DNA from: Erysipelotrichaceae bacterium UBA2227
GTDB taxonomy: Bacteria; Bacillota_I; Bacilli_A; Erysipelotrichales; Erysipelotrichaceae
Assembly: GCA_002348095.1 (NCBI GenBank)
Contig: DDYT01000043.1
Coordinates: 1 to 41,921 of the forward strand
Direction: 5' to 3'
Length of the DNA: 41,921 nucleotides
This document shows, in pieces, positions 31,017 to 38,797 of this stretch. The stretch's first letter is position 1. Each line of letters opens with the position of its first letter. The notes under the pieces were generated by a model, which saw only the letters and a list, made by a program, of their open reading frames with translations, was not told the origin of the DNA and ran no database searches. A program made the translations under genes and the position numbers.

Positions 31017-32094
31017 GGGTTATCTCCTTTGCTGCTTCGAGCAGTGTCTGTTCATTTAGATTCGGATTGATGGTATCTTCGTGCGATATAGCAACGATAG
31101 ATGCGGCCATGGCGATATGCGTCGTCTTCTGGATATCCAATCCTTTCATATAGGCATAGACCAAACCGGCCATAAAGGCATCGCCGGCACCGGTCGTATT
31201 GACCGGATCGATCGGCGGCGCATGAAACCGGTAATGTTTCTTTCCGTCTTTGACAACTACGCCTTGCGATCCCTGACTGATAAATACCCGTTGGCATGGC
31301 AGATGTTCAGCCAAGTCTTCCGTTTTCAACTCAACACTTCCCTGCTTCTCTGAGAGAACTGCCGCTTCGAGATGATTTGGTTTTAAGGTATGAATCGATT
31401 TCAGAAACGGCTTGAGTCTGCTGGCTTTCGCTTGCGAAACCGGATCACAGAAGAACACGGTTTTCGGGAAGGCCGTCAGTAAGTATTCAAGTACATCGAC
31501 CGACAGATTCGCATCGATCACACACAGTTGCGCATGTTCGATCAACGAACGACGCGCTTTGATTTCCTCAACGGTCAGCTTTTCGATGCAGTCCATGTGG
31601 TTGATGGCGAGAGCTAAATCCCGTGACTGATCAAGTATGCTCAGATAGGTCGAGGTTGATGCATTGGGCAGAATCAGGCTGTCCTGCATGTGAAGTCCGA
31701 TCGACTGGGCATGTTTCAGGATTTTCTGTCCATACAGATCATCGCCAATCACCGTGATCAATCGTGTCGGAATTTGAAGTCTAGCACAGTTCTCCGCAAT
31801 ATTCCGGCCGACACCGCCCAAAGATATTTTTACTTCACCGATGTTGGAGTCTCTGAGCCGCAACTGATCTTTGGGGATCCCTTGAATGTCAATGTTTGCA
31901 CCGCCGATGACCACAATATAAGGATCTTCCTGAACGATATATCCCTTGCCCAAGATATAGCCTTTTTTGAGCATGTTGGTAATATGCACCGCTACGGAAG
32001 ATCGGGTGATGTTTAGCCGGTCAGCCAAATCCTGCTGTGAGATGGTGGGTTCTGATTTCAGTATCGTCAATATTTCTTTTTCTCTCTGCGTCAT
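31009..32094 (-). CDS. psuK: Pseudouridine kinase with N-terminal winged-helix domain
   Basis: A 361-residue fusion. Residues 1-55 form a winged helix-turn-helix (REKEILTILKSEPTISQQDLADRL, then ITRSSVAVHITNMLKKGYI). Residues ~58-361 are a PfkB-family sugar kinase with GGANIDIQG, GGVGRNIAENCARL and the catalytic NTTGAGDAF (Asp305). The kinase phosphorylates pseudouridine for PsuG. Such HTH-kinase fusions are known in Bacillota and may couple substrate or catalysis to autoregulation; a pair of direct repeats at its promoter is the obvious candidate target. Adenosine/ribose-type specificity is unlikely given psuG next door. Confidence 0.92.
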   Translation of the reverse strand: MTQREKEILTILKSEPTISQQDLADRLNITRSSVAVHITNMLKKGYILGKGYIVQEDPYIVVIGGANIDIQGIPKDQLRLRDSNIGEVKISLGGVGRNIAENCARLQIPTRLITVIGDDLYGQKILKHAQSIGLHMQDSLILPNASTSTYLSILDQSRDLALAINHMDCIEKLTVEEIKARRSLIEHAQLCVIDANLSVDVLEYLLTAFPKTVFFCDPVSQAKASRLKPFLKSIHTLKPNHLEAAVLSEKQGSVELKTEDLAEHLPCQRVFISQGSQGVVVKDGKKHYRFHAPPIDPVNTTGAGDAFMAGLVYAYMKGLDIQKTTHIAMAASIVAISHEDTINPNLNEQTLLEAAKEITHV

Positions 32095-32109
32095 AATTCA
32101 CCTTTACTT

Positions 32110-32143
32110 TTGCTTATTTTATAATCTATTGCTTATTATATAA
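32110..32143. promoter_or_regulatory. Direct-repeat operator candidate in the psuKG promoter
   Basis: TTGCTTATT-N-TATAA occurs at 32110-32124 and 32129-32143, 19 bp apart (close to two helical turns). The upstream copy covers the -10 and the other covers the transcript start, the layout of a repressor site. The winged-helix part of PsuK is the plausible ligand. Confidence 0.6.
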
Positions 32144-32163
32144 CTGAATCCTCTGTGTGTCAA
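32135..32163 (-). promoter_or_regulatory. Consensus promoter of psuKG
   Basis: Perfect -35 TTGACA (32158-32163) and perfect -10 TATAAT (32135-32140), 17-bp spacer, reverse strand. A promoter this strong usually needs a repressor, in line with the overlapping repeats. Confidence 0.9.
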
Positions 32164-32182
32164 CACAAATCATCAAATTAAA

Positions 32183-32207
32183 AAAATCATGATCTCATCA
32201 TGATTTT
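32183..32207. terminator. Terminator after the DUF2238 gene
   Basis: A 10-bp stem AAAATCATGA/TCATGATTTT with a 5-base loop; T-rich on both sides, so it may work in both directions. It separates the DUF2238 gene from the psuKG promoter. Confidence 0.85.
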
Positions 32208-32213
32208 ATTTAC

Positions 32214-32846
32214 TTAAATTCTGCTATCCGAAGAAGTCTTGCTTACTATTTGTTTCAAATGAAAATTGCCTAAAACCAAACTCGATGTTATCGCACCAAT
32301 CAAGGCAAAGAGCATATCCATCTGTGTATCCCAAATGTCCCCTTGCATATCCAGGATAAAGGATTGCGAGCGGCCGGATAAGATCGAGGCCGAAAACTCA
32401 ATGAGTTCCCACGTGGCCGAAAAGCCAAGGACCATTAAAAACAATACGAGATTGGTTATTTTCTTTTGATTCAACACCCCTTTGCGAAAGAGATACTCGC
32501 GAAAAATCATATAAGGGACAAATCCTTGGGCGAAGTGGGTAAACCGGTCAAAATGATTTCTTGACCACCCGAAAACATCGGTTAAGTACTCGAAGAACGG
32601 CACATATGTATATGTGTATTTGGCACCCCATAACAGTAAGCACGCCCAAAGAAATCCGATGAAATATACCAAAGTCGTATACGTAAACCGTTTATACGTC
32701 AGTACGAAAAATACGGTAACGATTACCACAGGCGCACTGAGCAGCACCCACCCAAAAGTCAGCCGGTGATCGATGAAAGACCATATAAAAACGAGAACTC
32801 CAATAATCAATAACATAAGATGAATTTTCTGTTCGGATATTTTCAT
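32214..32846 (-). CDS. DUF2238 (YjdF-like) membrane protein
   Basis: A 210-residue integral membrane protein with about six hydrophobic helices. The conserved central segment is SRNHFDRFTHFAQGFVPYMIFREYL, followed by WELIEFSASIL and DIWDTQMDMLFALIGA, which are the acidic and His-bearing motifs of DUF2238/YjdF proteins. These are membrane proteins of unknown function in many bacteria; the conserved His/Glu/Asp residues inside the membrane suggest enzyme or metal chemistry. Flanking genes do not suggest a pathway. The start at 32846 lies behind a GGGG-type purine stretch, a weak ribosome site. Confidence 0.78.
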   Translation of the reverse strand: MKISEQKIHLMLLIIGVLVFIWSFIDHRLTFGWVLLSAPVVIVTVFFVLTYKRFTYTTLVYFIGFLWACLLLWGAKYTYTYVPFFEYLTDVFGWSRNHFDRFTHFAQGFVPYMIFREYLFRKGVLNQKKITNLVLFLMVLGFSATWELIEFSASILSGRSQSFILDMQGDIWDTQMDMLFALIGAITSSLVLGNFHLKQIVSKTSSDSRI

Positions 32847-32904
32847 AGCATACCCCTTTCTCTTTACTCATATTATTAACACATGGATCAGCATCACTAT
32901 TAGT

Positions 32905-32931
32905 AAAACAACCTCAAATATGGCTTGAGGT
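32905..32931 (-). terminator. Terminator after the glycosyltransferase gene
   Basis: Stem ACCTCAA/TTGAGGT with a 7-base loop, followed by TGTTTT on the reverse strand, 23 bases after the stop. Confidence 0.75.
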
Positions 32932-32953
32932 CGTTAACTACATCCAAAACAAA

Positions 32954-33877
32954 TTAAGATTTGAAATAAAGCGATACAGCGTTCATTTTCGTGCTCCACA
33001 GTTTGGCATACTTTTTAATTTCAGCCATGTTAGCACTGACCTGTTCTTTCGAATAAAACGCCCGGTAGTTTTTTAACAGATTAATCCGGCGGTTCGCAAG
33101 ATAATCCAGATAAACGACTCTTTGCTCCTCCGTAACATTGGCCTGCAAAAATACTTCTTTTAACTGATCAAAGATGTACAGGCTGTCATGGTGTCGGACT
33201 GCGAGATTATACGGATCCTGGGTGATCGATCCGTGACGGACAAAGATATTGGCAAAATCAACGTCGATAAACTGAACCCGCTGCGCCTTCAGGAAAACTT
33301 GAGGTGACCATAAGATATCTTCATATACGATACCTTCCTTAAACCACAGTTCGTTTTCAATCAGAAAACTGCGCTTGTACATTTTATTCCAGACACCGTT
33401 GTTATAGGACTTGCAACGGATCGTATCTTCCATATATTGAGGTCCGGTCAGCACTTTGTCGATCAAATGCAACGGTTTATTGGTGGGGATCGAAATTTTT
33501 CCGGTGATGCTTATGCGAAATCCGGCACCGTAGGCAATGTCCAAATTGTTGTACACTGCTTTACTGACAAGCCGCTCAATGCCGTAAGGGGCAATCGTAT
33601 CGTCACTGTCCACAAACAGTACATATTCTCCGCTGGCCAGCTTTAATCCCGCATTTCGGGTTGCGGCTACTCCGATATTGTTTTGATGAACGGCTTTGAT
33701 TCGAGCATCCTTTTGGGCCCACTCATCCAAAATCACTGCACTGCCATCGGTACTTCCGTCATTGATCGCAATGATCTCAAAATTTTTGTAGGTCTGATGA
33801 AAAATACTTTCGAAACAACGCTCTAAAAACCGCTCAACATTATAAATGGGTACGATGACACTGACTAGATGCTCCAT
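32954..33877 (-). CDS. Family 2 glycosyltransferase
   Basis: A 307-residue GT-A enzyme. It opens VSVIVPIYNVERFLERCFESI, has the acidic AINDGSTDGS near residue 39, VDSDD with the metal-binding DxD near 93, and NNGVWNKMYKRSF. The C-terminal ~80 residues are helical. Enzymes of this group transfer a sugar to a lipid or polysaccharide acceptor; donor and acceptor are not predictable. The absence of other envelope genes around it argues for a single glycolipid or wall-modifying role. Own promoter and terminator; ribosome site TAGGAGAAAC. Confidence 0.88.
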   Translation of the reverse strand: MEHLVSVIVPIYNVERFLERCFESIFHQTYKNFEIIAINDGSTDGSAVILDEWAQKDARIKAVHQNNIGVAATRNAGLKLASGEYVLFVDSDDTIAPYGIERLVSKAVYNNLDIAYGAGFRISITGKISIPTNKPLHLIDKVLTGPQYMEDTIRCKSYNNGVWNKMYKRSFLIENELWFKEGIVYEDILWSPQVFLKAQRVQFIDVDFANIFVRHGSITQDPYNLAVRHHDSLYIFDQLKEVFLQANVTEEQRVVYLDYLANRRINLLKNYRAFYSKEQVSANMAEIKKYAKLWSTKMNAVSLYFKS

Positions 33878-33904
33878 ATGTTTCTCCTATTCGACTATGT
33901 GTTT

Positions 33905-33933
33905 ATTGTATCAAATCAACCCGCTATTCTCAA
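33905..33933 (-). promoter_or_regulatory. Promoter of the glycosyltransferase gene
   Basis: -35 TTGAGA (33928-33933), 17-bp spacer ending TGA, -10 TACAAT (33905-33910) on the reverse strand, about 28 bp upstream of the start. Confidence 0.65.
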
Positions 33934-34099
33934 TAAAAACTAAAGCTTCCGAAGACATCCGTTATCCAATGTATTCGATTGTATCATCTGATTCTGTCTG
34001 TTATCCGTATTGATAACACCTTTTGTTTGCACTTGCCATTCTTTCACATAATATTTTAAAAAAATTACGTAAAATCCTGCCATTTTGATATTCAATTGT
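33934..34099. other. Divergent intergenic spacer
   Basis: AT-rich, between two outward-facing promoters. Holds one short inverted repeat GTTATC-6-GATAAC (34010-34027) and nothing else I can support. Confidence 0.4.
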
Positions 34100-34128
34100 T
34101 TGACTGTCAAATATTGTCATGGTAATAT
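34100..34128 (+). promoter_or_regulatory. Promoter of the secreted surface protein gene
   Basis: -35 TTGACT (34100-34105), 17-bp spacer ending TGG (extended -10), -10 TAATAT (34123-34128). Transcription should begin near 34135, leaving a ~187-base leader. Confidence 0.75.
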
Positions 34129-34134
34129 TTATTT

Positions 34135-34235
34135 ACAGGAACACATGGAAGCGATGATGATAAACGAGTAATTGGACGCTTTTCGTTTATCGTAGCTAGT
34201 AGCGTAACCGGCCACGAATATTTGGCCGGTTTTTT
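34135..34235 (+). ncRNA. Structured leader (candidate cis-regulatory RNA)
   Basis: Between the promoter and the gene, the leader can form a perfect 9-bp hairpin GATAAACGA/TCGTTTATC (34159-34191) around GTAATTGGACGCTTT. A short unpaired GTAGCTAGTAGCGT segment follows, then an intrinsic terminator at 34206. A folded element directly before a terminator and 86 bases ahead of the ATG is the layout of a transcription attenuator or riboswitch. The sequence does not clearly match cyclic-di-GMP, preQ1, SAM or other consensus motifs I know, so the class is open. It could also be a small stable RNA. Confidence 0.5.
34206..34235 (+). terminator. Intrinsic terminator inside the leader
   Basis: Perfect 9-bp stem AACCGGCCA/TGGCCGGTT with an 8-base loop and six Ts, located upstream of the coding sequence. 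Confidence 0.85.
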
Positions 34236-34249
34236 GTTGGTTTATACAG

Positions 34250-34257
34250 AAAGGAGG
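34250..34257 (+). other. Orphan Shine-Dalgarno-like site
   Basis: AAAGGAGG with no ATG, GTG or TTG at usable spacing behind it; the gene's own AAAGGAGG lies 7 bases before its ATG further down. It may be a decoy, a former start or a ribosome standby site. Confidence 0.35.
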
Positions 34258-34321
34258 AATAAGAAAAAACCGCCGAAATCTTGATTGTAGTGGGGAACAT
34301 AAAGAAAAAGGAGGATAGAAT

Positions 34322-35809
34322 ATGACTAATTATCGCATGAAGAAATGGTTTGACTTCGGAATTATCCTGACAGTCTTTTTTACGATGTTTGTAATATCTA
34401 CGATGGCATCTGTCGTGCGTCCAAACTCAACCGTATGGGACGGAAGAGGTATGGATTCAATGAAATGCGAATACGTTGGTGAAGAAGGCAGAACTTCCGA
34501 AGGATGGATTCACTGGATTTTCAACAAAGCAGACGGTGTAGTAGATCCTTTGCTCGTATTGGGCGGATCAGGCACCGGCGAGTATCTGCCATCGAAAGTA
34601 TCGGGACCAACATATCATTTCTTTACACCGTATTTCGATCTTGAAACACTAGAGGCAACCGTTTGGTATGACGGTACGCATGACGGACAGTTCGTAATAT
34701 CTGATTACTGCCCGGGTGAAAAAGAAGAGCTGACAGTAAGCAAGACCGTTGAAACCAGCTTTAACCGCACCCATGACTGGTCTATCACCAAAGGAGTCGA
34801 TCAAGACGTTTTCCGTCTGTTTGTCGATGGCAGCGGCGATGGAAAAGCCACATGGACCGTAAAAGTTAAATATTTGGGATTTGTCGATGCCGATCATAAT
34901 GTCAAAGGAACCATCACCATTGAAAACACCGGCGATCTAGATGCCGTTATTCTGAGTGTTATCGATGTATTGGGTGGAACGACCATTGACGTTGATTGTG
35001 ATGTTGAATTCCCTTATACATTAGTCAAAGAAGCGACCTTGCAATGTACCTATGATGAAAACGGTGAATTCATGGGTGATAATGTCGTTACAGTTACCAC
35101 CGAAAGAGACGAATATTCCGATACGAAAGCAATCGTTTGGGGCGCTCCGGATCATGAACACAATGCAACCGTAGTCGTTAAAGATGCCAGCGATTTGTTT
35201 GGAACCGTAACTCTCGGAACACTCTATGCTGAGGATTTCGAAAAAGATGAAGAAGAAACCTTTACCTATGACAAAGAATTTACATGGGAATCCTATGGAC
35301 AAGACAAATGCGGTATGCATCTGTATGAAAACACTGCAACCGTCTATGGTGATGATGATGTCGTTCTTGACTTCGATACAGCTGATGTAACCGTCTATGT
35401 ACAATGCTTGTTATATGAAACAGCATTTGCAAAAGGCGCAAATTCCACCTGCTTCTTAGAAGACGGATTCAGCAGATGGGGTTGGACAAACCTAATTGCC
35501 TTCCCGGGAACATACAGAATGCCGGTCTATGCCGGTGCCGGACAATGCAACAACGGAACCTACGTAGGTGATGTAGTAGTTACCTATATCGGTACAACCA
35601 TTCTGGTCAACTTCGAACTCGATCCGATGTTTGTCAAAGAAACCCATGTTTATGCAGGAAAAGACAAGTATCCGGTAGTTAAAGTCGGTCGTAGATTCGT
35701 CGAAACCGTAGCTCCGGGTCAATACTACATTGAACCTACATTAACGGGCAATATTCATGTAATCTTCCATGCCGTAGTCGGTGTGCCTGATCCGAATTTC
35801 GGAAAATAG
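34322..35809 (+). CDS. Secreted acidic surface protein with bacterial Ig-like modules
   Basis: A 495-residue exported protein. Residues ~1-30 (KKWFDFGIILTVFFTMFVIST) form a signal peptide or N-terminal anchor. The central part starts LTVSKTVETSFNRTHDWSITK, the 'SKTA-x-S-x-x-RT-x-x-W-x-I-x-K' start of a beta-rich module seen in many surface proteins. It continues with VKGTITIENTGDLDAVILSV and ends near AVYVQC-like TVYVQCL. The C-terminal ~125 residues (YETAFAKG, SRWGWTNLIAFPGTYRMPVYAGAGQCNNG) form a second conserved module. The protein is rich in Asp/Glu and has no cell-wall anchor motif. Function unknown; export and adhesion-like beta modules suggest a surface or matrix role. It is controlled behind a leader with terminator. 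Confidence 0.75.
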   Translation: MTNYRMKKWFDFGIILTVFFTMFVISTMASVVRPNSTVWDGRGMDSMKCEYVGEEGRTSEGWIHWIFNKADGVVDPLLVLGGSGTGEYLPSKVSGPTYHFFTPYFDLETLEATVWYDGTHDGQFVISDYCPGEKEELTVSKTVETSFNRTHDWSITKGVDQDVFRLFVDGSGDGKATWTVKVKYLGFVDADHNVKGTITIENTGDLDAVILSVIDVLGGTTIDVDCDVEFPYTLVKEATLQCTYDENGEFMGDNVVTVTTERDEYSDTKAIVWGAPDHEHNATVVVKDASDLFGTVTLGTLYAEDFEKDEEETFTYDKEFTWESYGQDKCGMHLYENTATVYGDDDVVLDFDTADVTVYVQCLLYETAFAKGANSTCFLEDGFSRWGWTNLIAFPGTYRMPVYAGAGQCNNGTYVGDVVVTYIGTTILVNFELDPMFVKETHVYAGKDKYPVVKVGRRFVETVAPGQYYIEPTLTGNIHVIFHAVVGVPDPNFGK

Positions 35810-35836
35810 TTTATAATATCCTTAACAACTGAATCG

Positions 35837-35866
35837 AAAAGGTCTCACCACTGAATGAGACCTTTT
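35837..35866. terminator. Shared terminator between convergent genes
   Basis: An 11-bp stem AAAAGGTCTCA/TGAGACCTTTT with an 8-base loop; A and T runs on the two sides allow action for both the surface protein gene and the small membrane protein gene. Confidence 0.9.
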
Positions 35867-35872
35867 CTTTTG

Positions 35873-36166
35873 TTATTTGTTTTTTCTTCGTTTGTACAGT
35901 AAGTATAACCAAGTGGACCCCATGGCACTGAGCATCGCATACGCCGCAAAAGCAAACAAGATACCAAACACCAAATCATCCCAACTCCCCGGCACGGATA
36001 TCCAACGGGCAAACACTGTTCTGACATACAGAAACAGCGTGAAGGCCATCAGTACGAACCAGAACCCCTTGCCCCACTTTCCGAACTCGGGATTTTTCTT
36101 TATGAAGAAGTAAAATACAGCGACATTAATCAATGCCAATACGTGAATGATCCAAGAACCGTTCAT
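35873..36166 (-). CDS. Small membrane protein, unidentified
   Basis: A 97-residue protein with three hydrophobic helices: ~6-21, ~34-50 and ~65-89. The C-terminus KRRKNK is positively charged and presumably cytoplasmic. No family is recognised. GAGGTGAATC just before the ATG is a good ribosome site, and the gene has a shared terminator, so I believe it is real. It lies downstream of the flotillin gene on the same strand, but a terminator separates them. Confidence 0.6.
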   Translation of the reverse strand: MNGSWIIHVLALINVAVFYFFIKKNPEFGKWGKGFWFVLMAFTLFLYVRTVFARWISVPGSWDDLVFGILFAFAAYAMLSAMGSTWLYLLYKRRKNK

Positions 36167-36210
36167 GATTCACCTCGATGTTCTATTAACTGATTTCATT
36201 TTACCACAAA

Positions 36211-36242
36211 GGAAAAGGCAGGGAAGTTATAACGCCCCTGCC
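36211..36242 (-). terminator. Terminator after the flotillin gene
   Basis: Stem GGCAGGG/CCCTGCC with a 12-base loop followed by TTTTCC on the reverse strand, starting just after the stop. Confidence 0.7.
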
Positions 36243-36247
36243 CTAGA

Positions 36248-37624
36248 TTACTCTGCTGTTTCGGTGACCGGGTCTATCGGCTCGGCCTTTTTCTTCTGAA
36301 TCAGATTCTGGATGAACGATTGGATATTGATACCCATGCCCTCAGTCAGACCGTCAGAAATCTGCGTTGTCGCCTTAACGATATCCCCCACAAGTTTGGC
36401 ATTTTGTGAATCGCCGTACATCGTGATCTTATCGATGTTACTCAGCGGGCTGGCCACGTTCAATGCGATTTCCGGCAGTTTGTTGAAATACATTTCCAAA
36501 ATTGCTGCTTCGCCATACTTCTTCATGGCTTCGGCCTTGGCATCGATCCCTTCAGCCTCAGCAAGCGCTTTGACACGGATCGCCTCAGCTTCTGCTCGGC
36601 CAAGCTCCAATATACCTTCCGCTTCCTTCTGCTTTTCAATCAGGCGTGCCTGCGCTTCCTGTTGACGGCGATACAGATTTGCATCAGCCTCCAACATCAA
36701 ACGGAACTTCTCAGCTTCTGCCTGCTTCTCAATCTCTGCTTGTAAAACCATTTGACGGACAATGACGGCTTTCTCAGTTTTAACAAGGTTCGCTTCTGCC
36801 GTTTTCTCTTCAATTACGGCACGACGCTGCTCTTTTTGAATCTCATACGCCGCATCCGCCTCCGCCTGCTTGGTATCCTGTTCGATCTTAAATTCTGCGA
36901 CCCGGACCGCAAGTTCCTTTTGTTTGAGCGCGATTTCCGTTTCAGCCTTTACATTCGCATCATTCGCCATTTTCTTGGCATCCGCGGTTGCGATTGCCAC
37001 GTCACGATCCGCCTGTGCTTTTGCGATTTGCGCTTTTTTGCGGATCTGCGAGACGTTATCGATACCCAAATCCACGATTATGTTGTTTTCATCGATGACC
37101 GACTGGACATTAAACGAAATAATTTCCAACCCCATCTTCCTTAAGTCAGGAACGGCATTCTCCTGAACTTTCTCAACGAACGTCTTTCGATCTTGAACGA
37201 TCGCTTCAAAAGGCATACTACCGATGATTTCACGCGTATTGCCTTCCAATACATCTTTGATTTGATTGGTAATGTAATCCGAACTGCGATTCAAGAAGTT
37301 TTGAGCCGCAAACTCGATCATTTCCGGATCAGAGCTGATCTTGACCTTGACTGCACCATCGATTTTGACGTTGATGTAATCATTGGTCGGTACAAAAGAA
37401 TCAGTCTTGACATCGACGGAAATCATTTCCAGACCCAATCGGTCCGTCCGTTGTAAAAACGGGATTTTGATTCCGGCTTTGCCGACGATGACCTTCCTTT
37501 TGCCTAACCCCGAAATAATGATCGCTTTATCCGGCGGTGATTTGACATACCAAACCGGAATGGTAACGATCGGTATGACCACAACAAAAACGATCCATCC
37601 ATACTCTAACAAAAAATCAATCAT
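36248..37624 (-). CDS. Flotillin-like SPFH domain protein
   Basis: A 458-residue membrane-associated scaffold. One hydrophobic N-terminal segment (~3-26, WIVFVVVIPIVTIPV) is followed by the SPFH/band-7 domain (~30-200: GKRKVIVGKAGIKIPFLQRTDRL ...). Residues ~205-370 are a long charged coiled coil full of Ala-Glu-Ala repeats, and the C-terminus carries the flotillin tail. This is the FloT/YqiK-type layout of proteins that organise functional membrane microdomains. The ATG at 37624 follows GGGAGGAAATT; an upstream ATG at 37657 has no such site. No NfeD-type partner gene is next to it, although one often is. Confidence 0.9.
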   Translation of the reverse strand: MIDFLLEYGWIVFVVVIPIVTIPVWYVKSPPDKAIIISGLGKRKVIVGKAGIKIPFLQRTDRLGLEMISVDVKTDSFVPTNDYINVKIDGAVKVKISSDPEMIEFAAQNFLNRSSDYITNQIKDVLEGNTREIIGSMPFEAIVQDRKTFVEKVQENAVPDLRKMGLEIISFNVQSVIDENNIIVDLGIDNVSQIRKKAQIAKAQADRDVAIATADAKKMANDANVKAETEIALKQKELAVRVAEFKIEQDTKQAEADAAYEIQKEQRRAVIEEKTAEANLVKTEKAVIVRQMVLQAEIEKQAEAEKFRLMLEADANLYRRQQEAQARLIEKQKEAEGILELGRAEAEAIRVKALAEAEGIDAKAEAMKKYGEAAILEMYFNKLPEIALNVASPLSNIDKITMYGDSQNAKLVGDIVKATTQISDGLTEGMGINIQSFIQNLIQKKKAEPIDPVTETAE

Positions 37625-37705
37625 AATTTCCTCCCATAAGTGATATAAAGCTCCCATACGTACCCACAGTGATCAATGAAAAGCTTCGGCACTCTTTGTT
37701 CATTT

Positions 37706-37723
37706 TAACATTGTCAAATGTTA
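37706..37723. promoter_or_regulatory. Palindrome upstream of the flotillin gene
   Basis: TAACATT-GTCA-AATGTTA, 18 bp with perfect 7-bp arms, overlapping a possible reverse-strand -10 (TAAAAT, 37702-37707). About 80 bp upstream of the start. A regulator site is likely but unassigned. Confidence 0.4.
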
Positions 37724-37748
37724 GTTACCATACTTAAAATTGAAATAA

Positions 37749-37776
37749 ATAAAACAACCTCCGGTTTCGGAGGTTG
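37749..37776 (-). terminator. Terminator after rbsK
   Basis: A 9-bp stem CAACCTCCG/CGGAGGTTG with an AAAC loop, followed by TTTTATTTATTT on the reverse strand. Confidence 0.92.
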
Positions 37777-37781
37777 CATGA

Positions 37782-38699
37782 TCAGTCTTTATTATACTGA
37801 GGATTGGCAATCAGTAAGGCTTCCACTTCTTCCTTACTCGGCAAAGCTTCCTGTGCTCCGACCTTGGTTGTAGTCAACGCTCCCGTCGCATTTGCGACCT
37901 TAAGAGCCTGCTTCAGTTCAACGCCCAACGCCAACTGAGCCGCCAGTGCCCCGCTGAAAGAATCTCCGGCCGCCGTTGTATCAATGGCATCCACTTTAAA
38001 ACTTTCGACCCGAAACTCCTCGGTATCGGTCTTGACATAACAACCTTTCGACCCCAAGGTGATGATGATATTCTTTACCCCCAGCGCTCGTAAAGCATTG
38101 GCCCCCCGTTGGGTTTCAAACGAATTGGTCAATCGGAGCAACTCCGTCTCATTGGGCGTAATATAGGTTACCTTACTAAGCAACTCGTGATCGAGTTTTT
38201 GGGCCGGAGCCGGATTTAGCAATATAGGTACTCCCGCATCATAAGCAATTTGTGCGACTTTCTTAACCGTTGCCATCGGGATTTCCAATTGCATCATGAC
38301 CAAATCGGCCCCGACGATGTCGTCCTTATATTTTTCAACGACATCCTCCGTGAGCTGATGATTTGCTCCCGGAAATACCACGATCGTGTTTTTCCCCTGA
38401 TCCGCCACATTGATCAGTGCATTGCCGGTCGGAGTGTCACAAAATTCAATGCAACTGACATCGATGCCCTTACTCTGCATTTTCTCGTATAACGCATGCC
38501 CCGCAGGATCATCTCCCAACATACCGATCATTTTTACATGACTCGAAAAGGCGGCCGCAGCCATCGCCTGATTGGCTCCCTTACCACCACCGGACATCTT
38601 AAAACCCTTTGCCAATAACGTCTCTCCCGGCAAAGGCAGATCTTTGACTAAAGCTGTATAATCCATGTTGATACTTCCAACAACCACGATTTTTCCCAT
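37782..38699 (-). CDS. rbsK: Ribokinase
   Basis: A 305-residue PfkB-family kinase phosphorylating ribose to ribose-5-phosphate. Motifs: VVVGSINMDYTALVKDLPLPGET at the N-terminus, the substrate-binding KMSGGGKGANQAMAAA, and the catalytic DTTAAGDSFSGALA (Asp246 as base). FNAN-like potassium-site residues near the C-terminus are less clear. It stands alone, without rbsABC or rbsR, between its own promoter and terminator. It may also serve ribose made from nucleoside breakdown, which fits psuKG in the same window. Ribosome site AAAGGAG. Confidence 0.92.
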   Translation of the reverse strand: MGKIVVVGSINMDYTALVKDLPLPGETLLAKGFKMSGGGKGANQAMAAAAFSSHVKMIGMLGDDPAGHALYEKMQSKGIDVSCIEFCDTPTGNALINVADQGKNTIVVFPGANHQLTEDVVEKYKDDIVGADLVMMQLEIPMATVKKVAQIAYDAGVPILLNPAPAQKLDHELLSKVTYITPNETELLRLTNSFETQRGANALRALGVKNIIITLGSKGCYVKTDTEEFRVESFKVDAIDTTAAGDSFSGALAAQLALGVELKQALKVANATGALTTTKVGAQEALPSKEEVEALLIANPQYNKD

Positions 38700-38718
38700 A
38701 AGTACTCCTTTTTGATTT

Positions 38719-38727
38719 ATTATAACA
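38719..38727 (-). promoter_or_regulatory. Extended -10 promoter of rbsK
   Basis: TGTTATAAT (perfect -10 with TG extension) on the reverse strand, 20 bp upstream of the start. The -35 is weak. Confidence 0.5.
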
Positions 38728-38797
38728 TGAACAAAAACCCGTCATATTTATTTTTTGAAAATGTCGAAAATTCACCTGTTGACTTCACATGTTTAAA

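Noticed and set aside
34135..34235. Leader as a cyclic-di-GMP-I (GEMM) riboswitch
   Set aside because: A GGACGC segment and a GTAGC-like segment recall that class, but the conserved GCAAA blocks and stem order are missing. It is reported only as an unclassified candidate.
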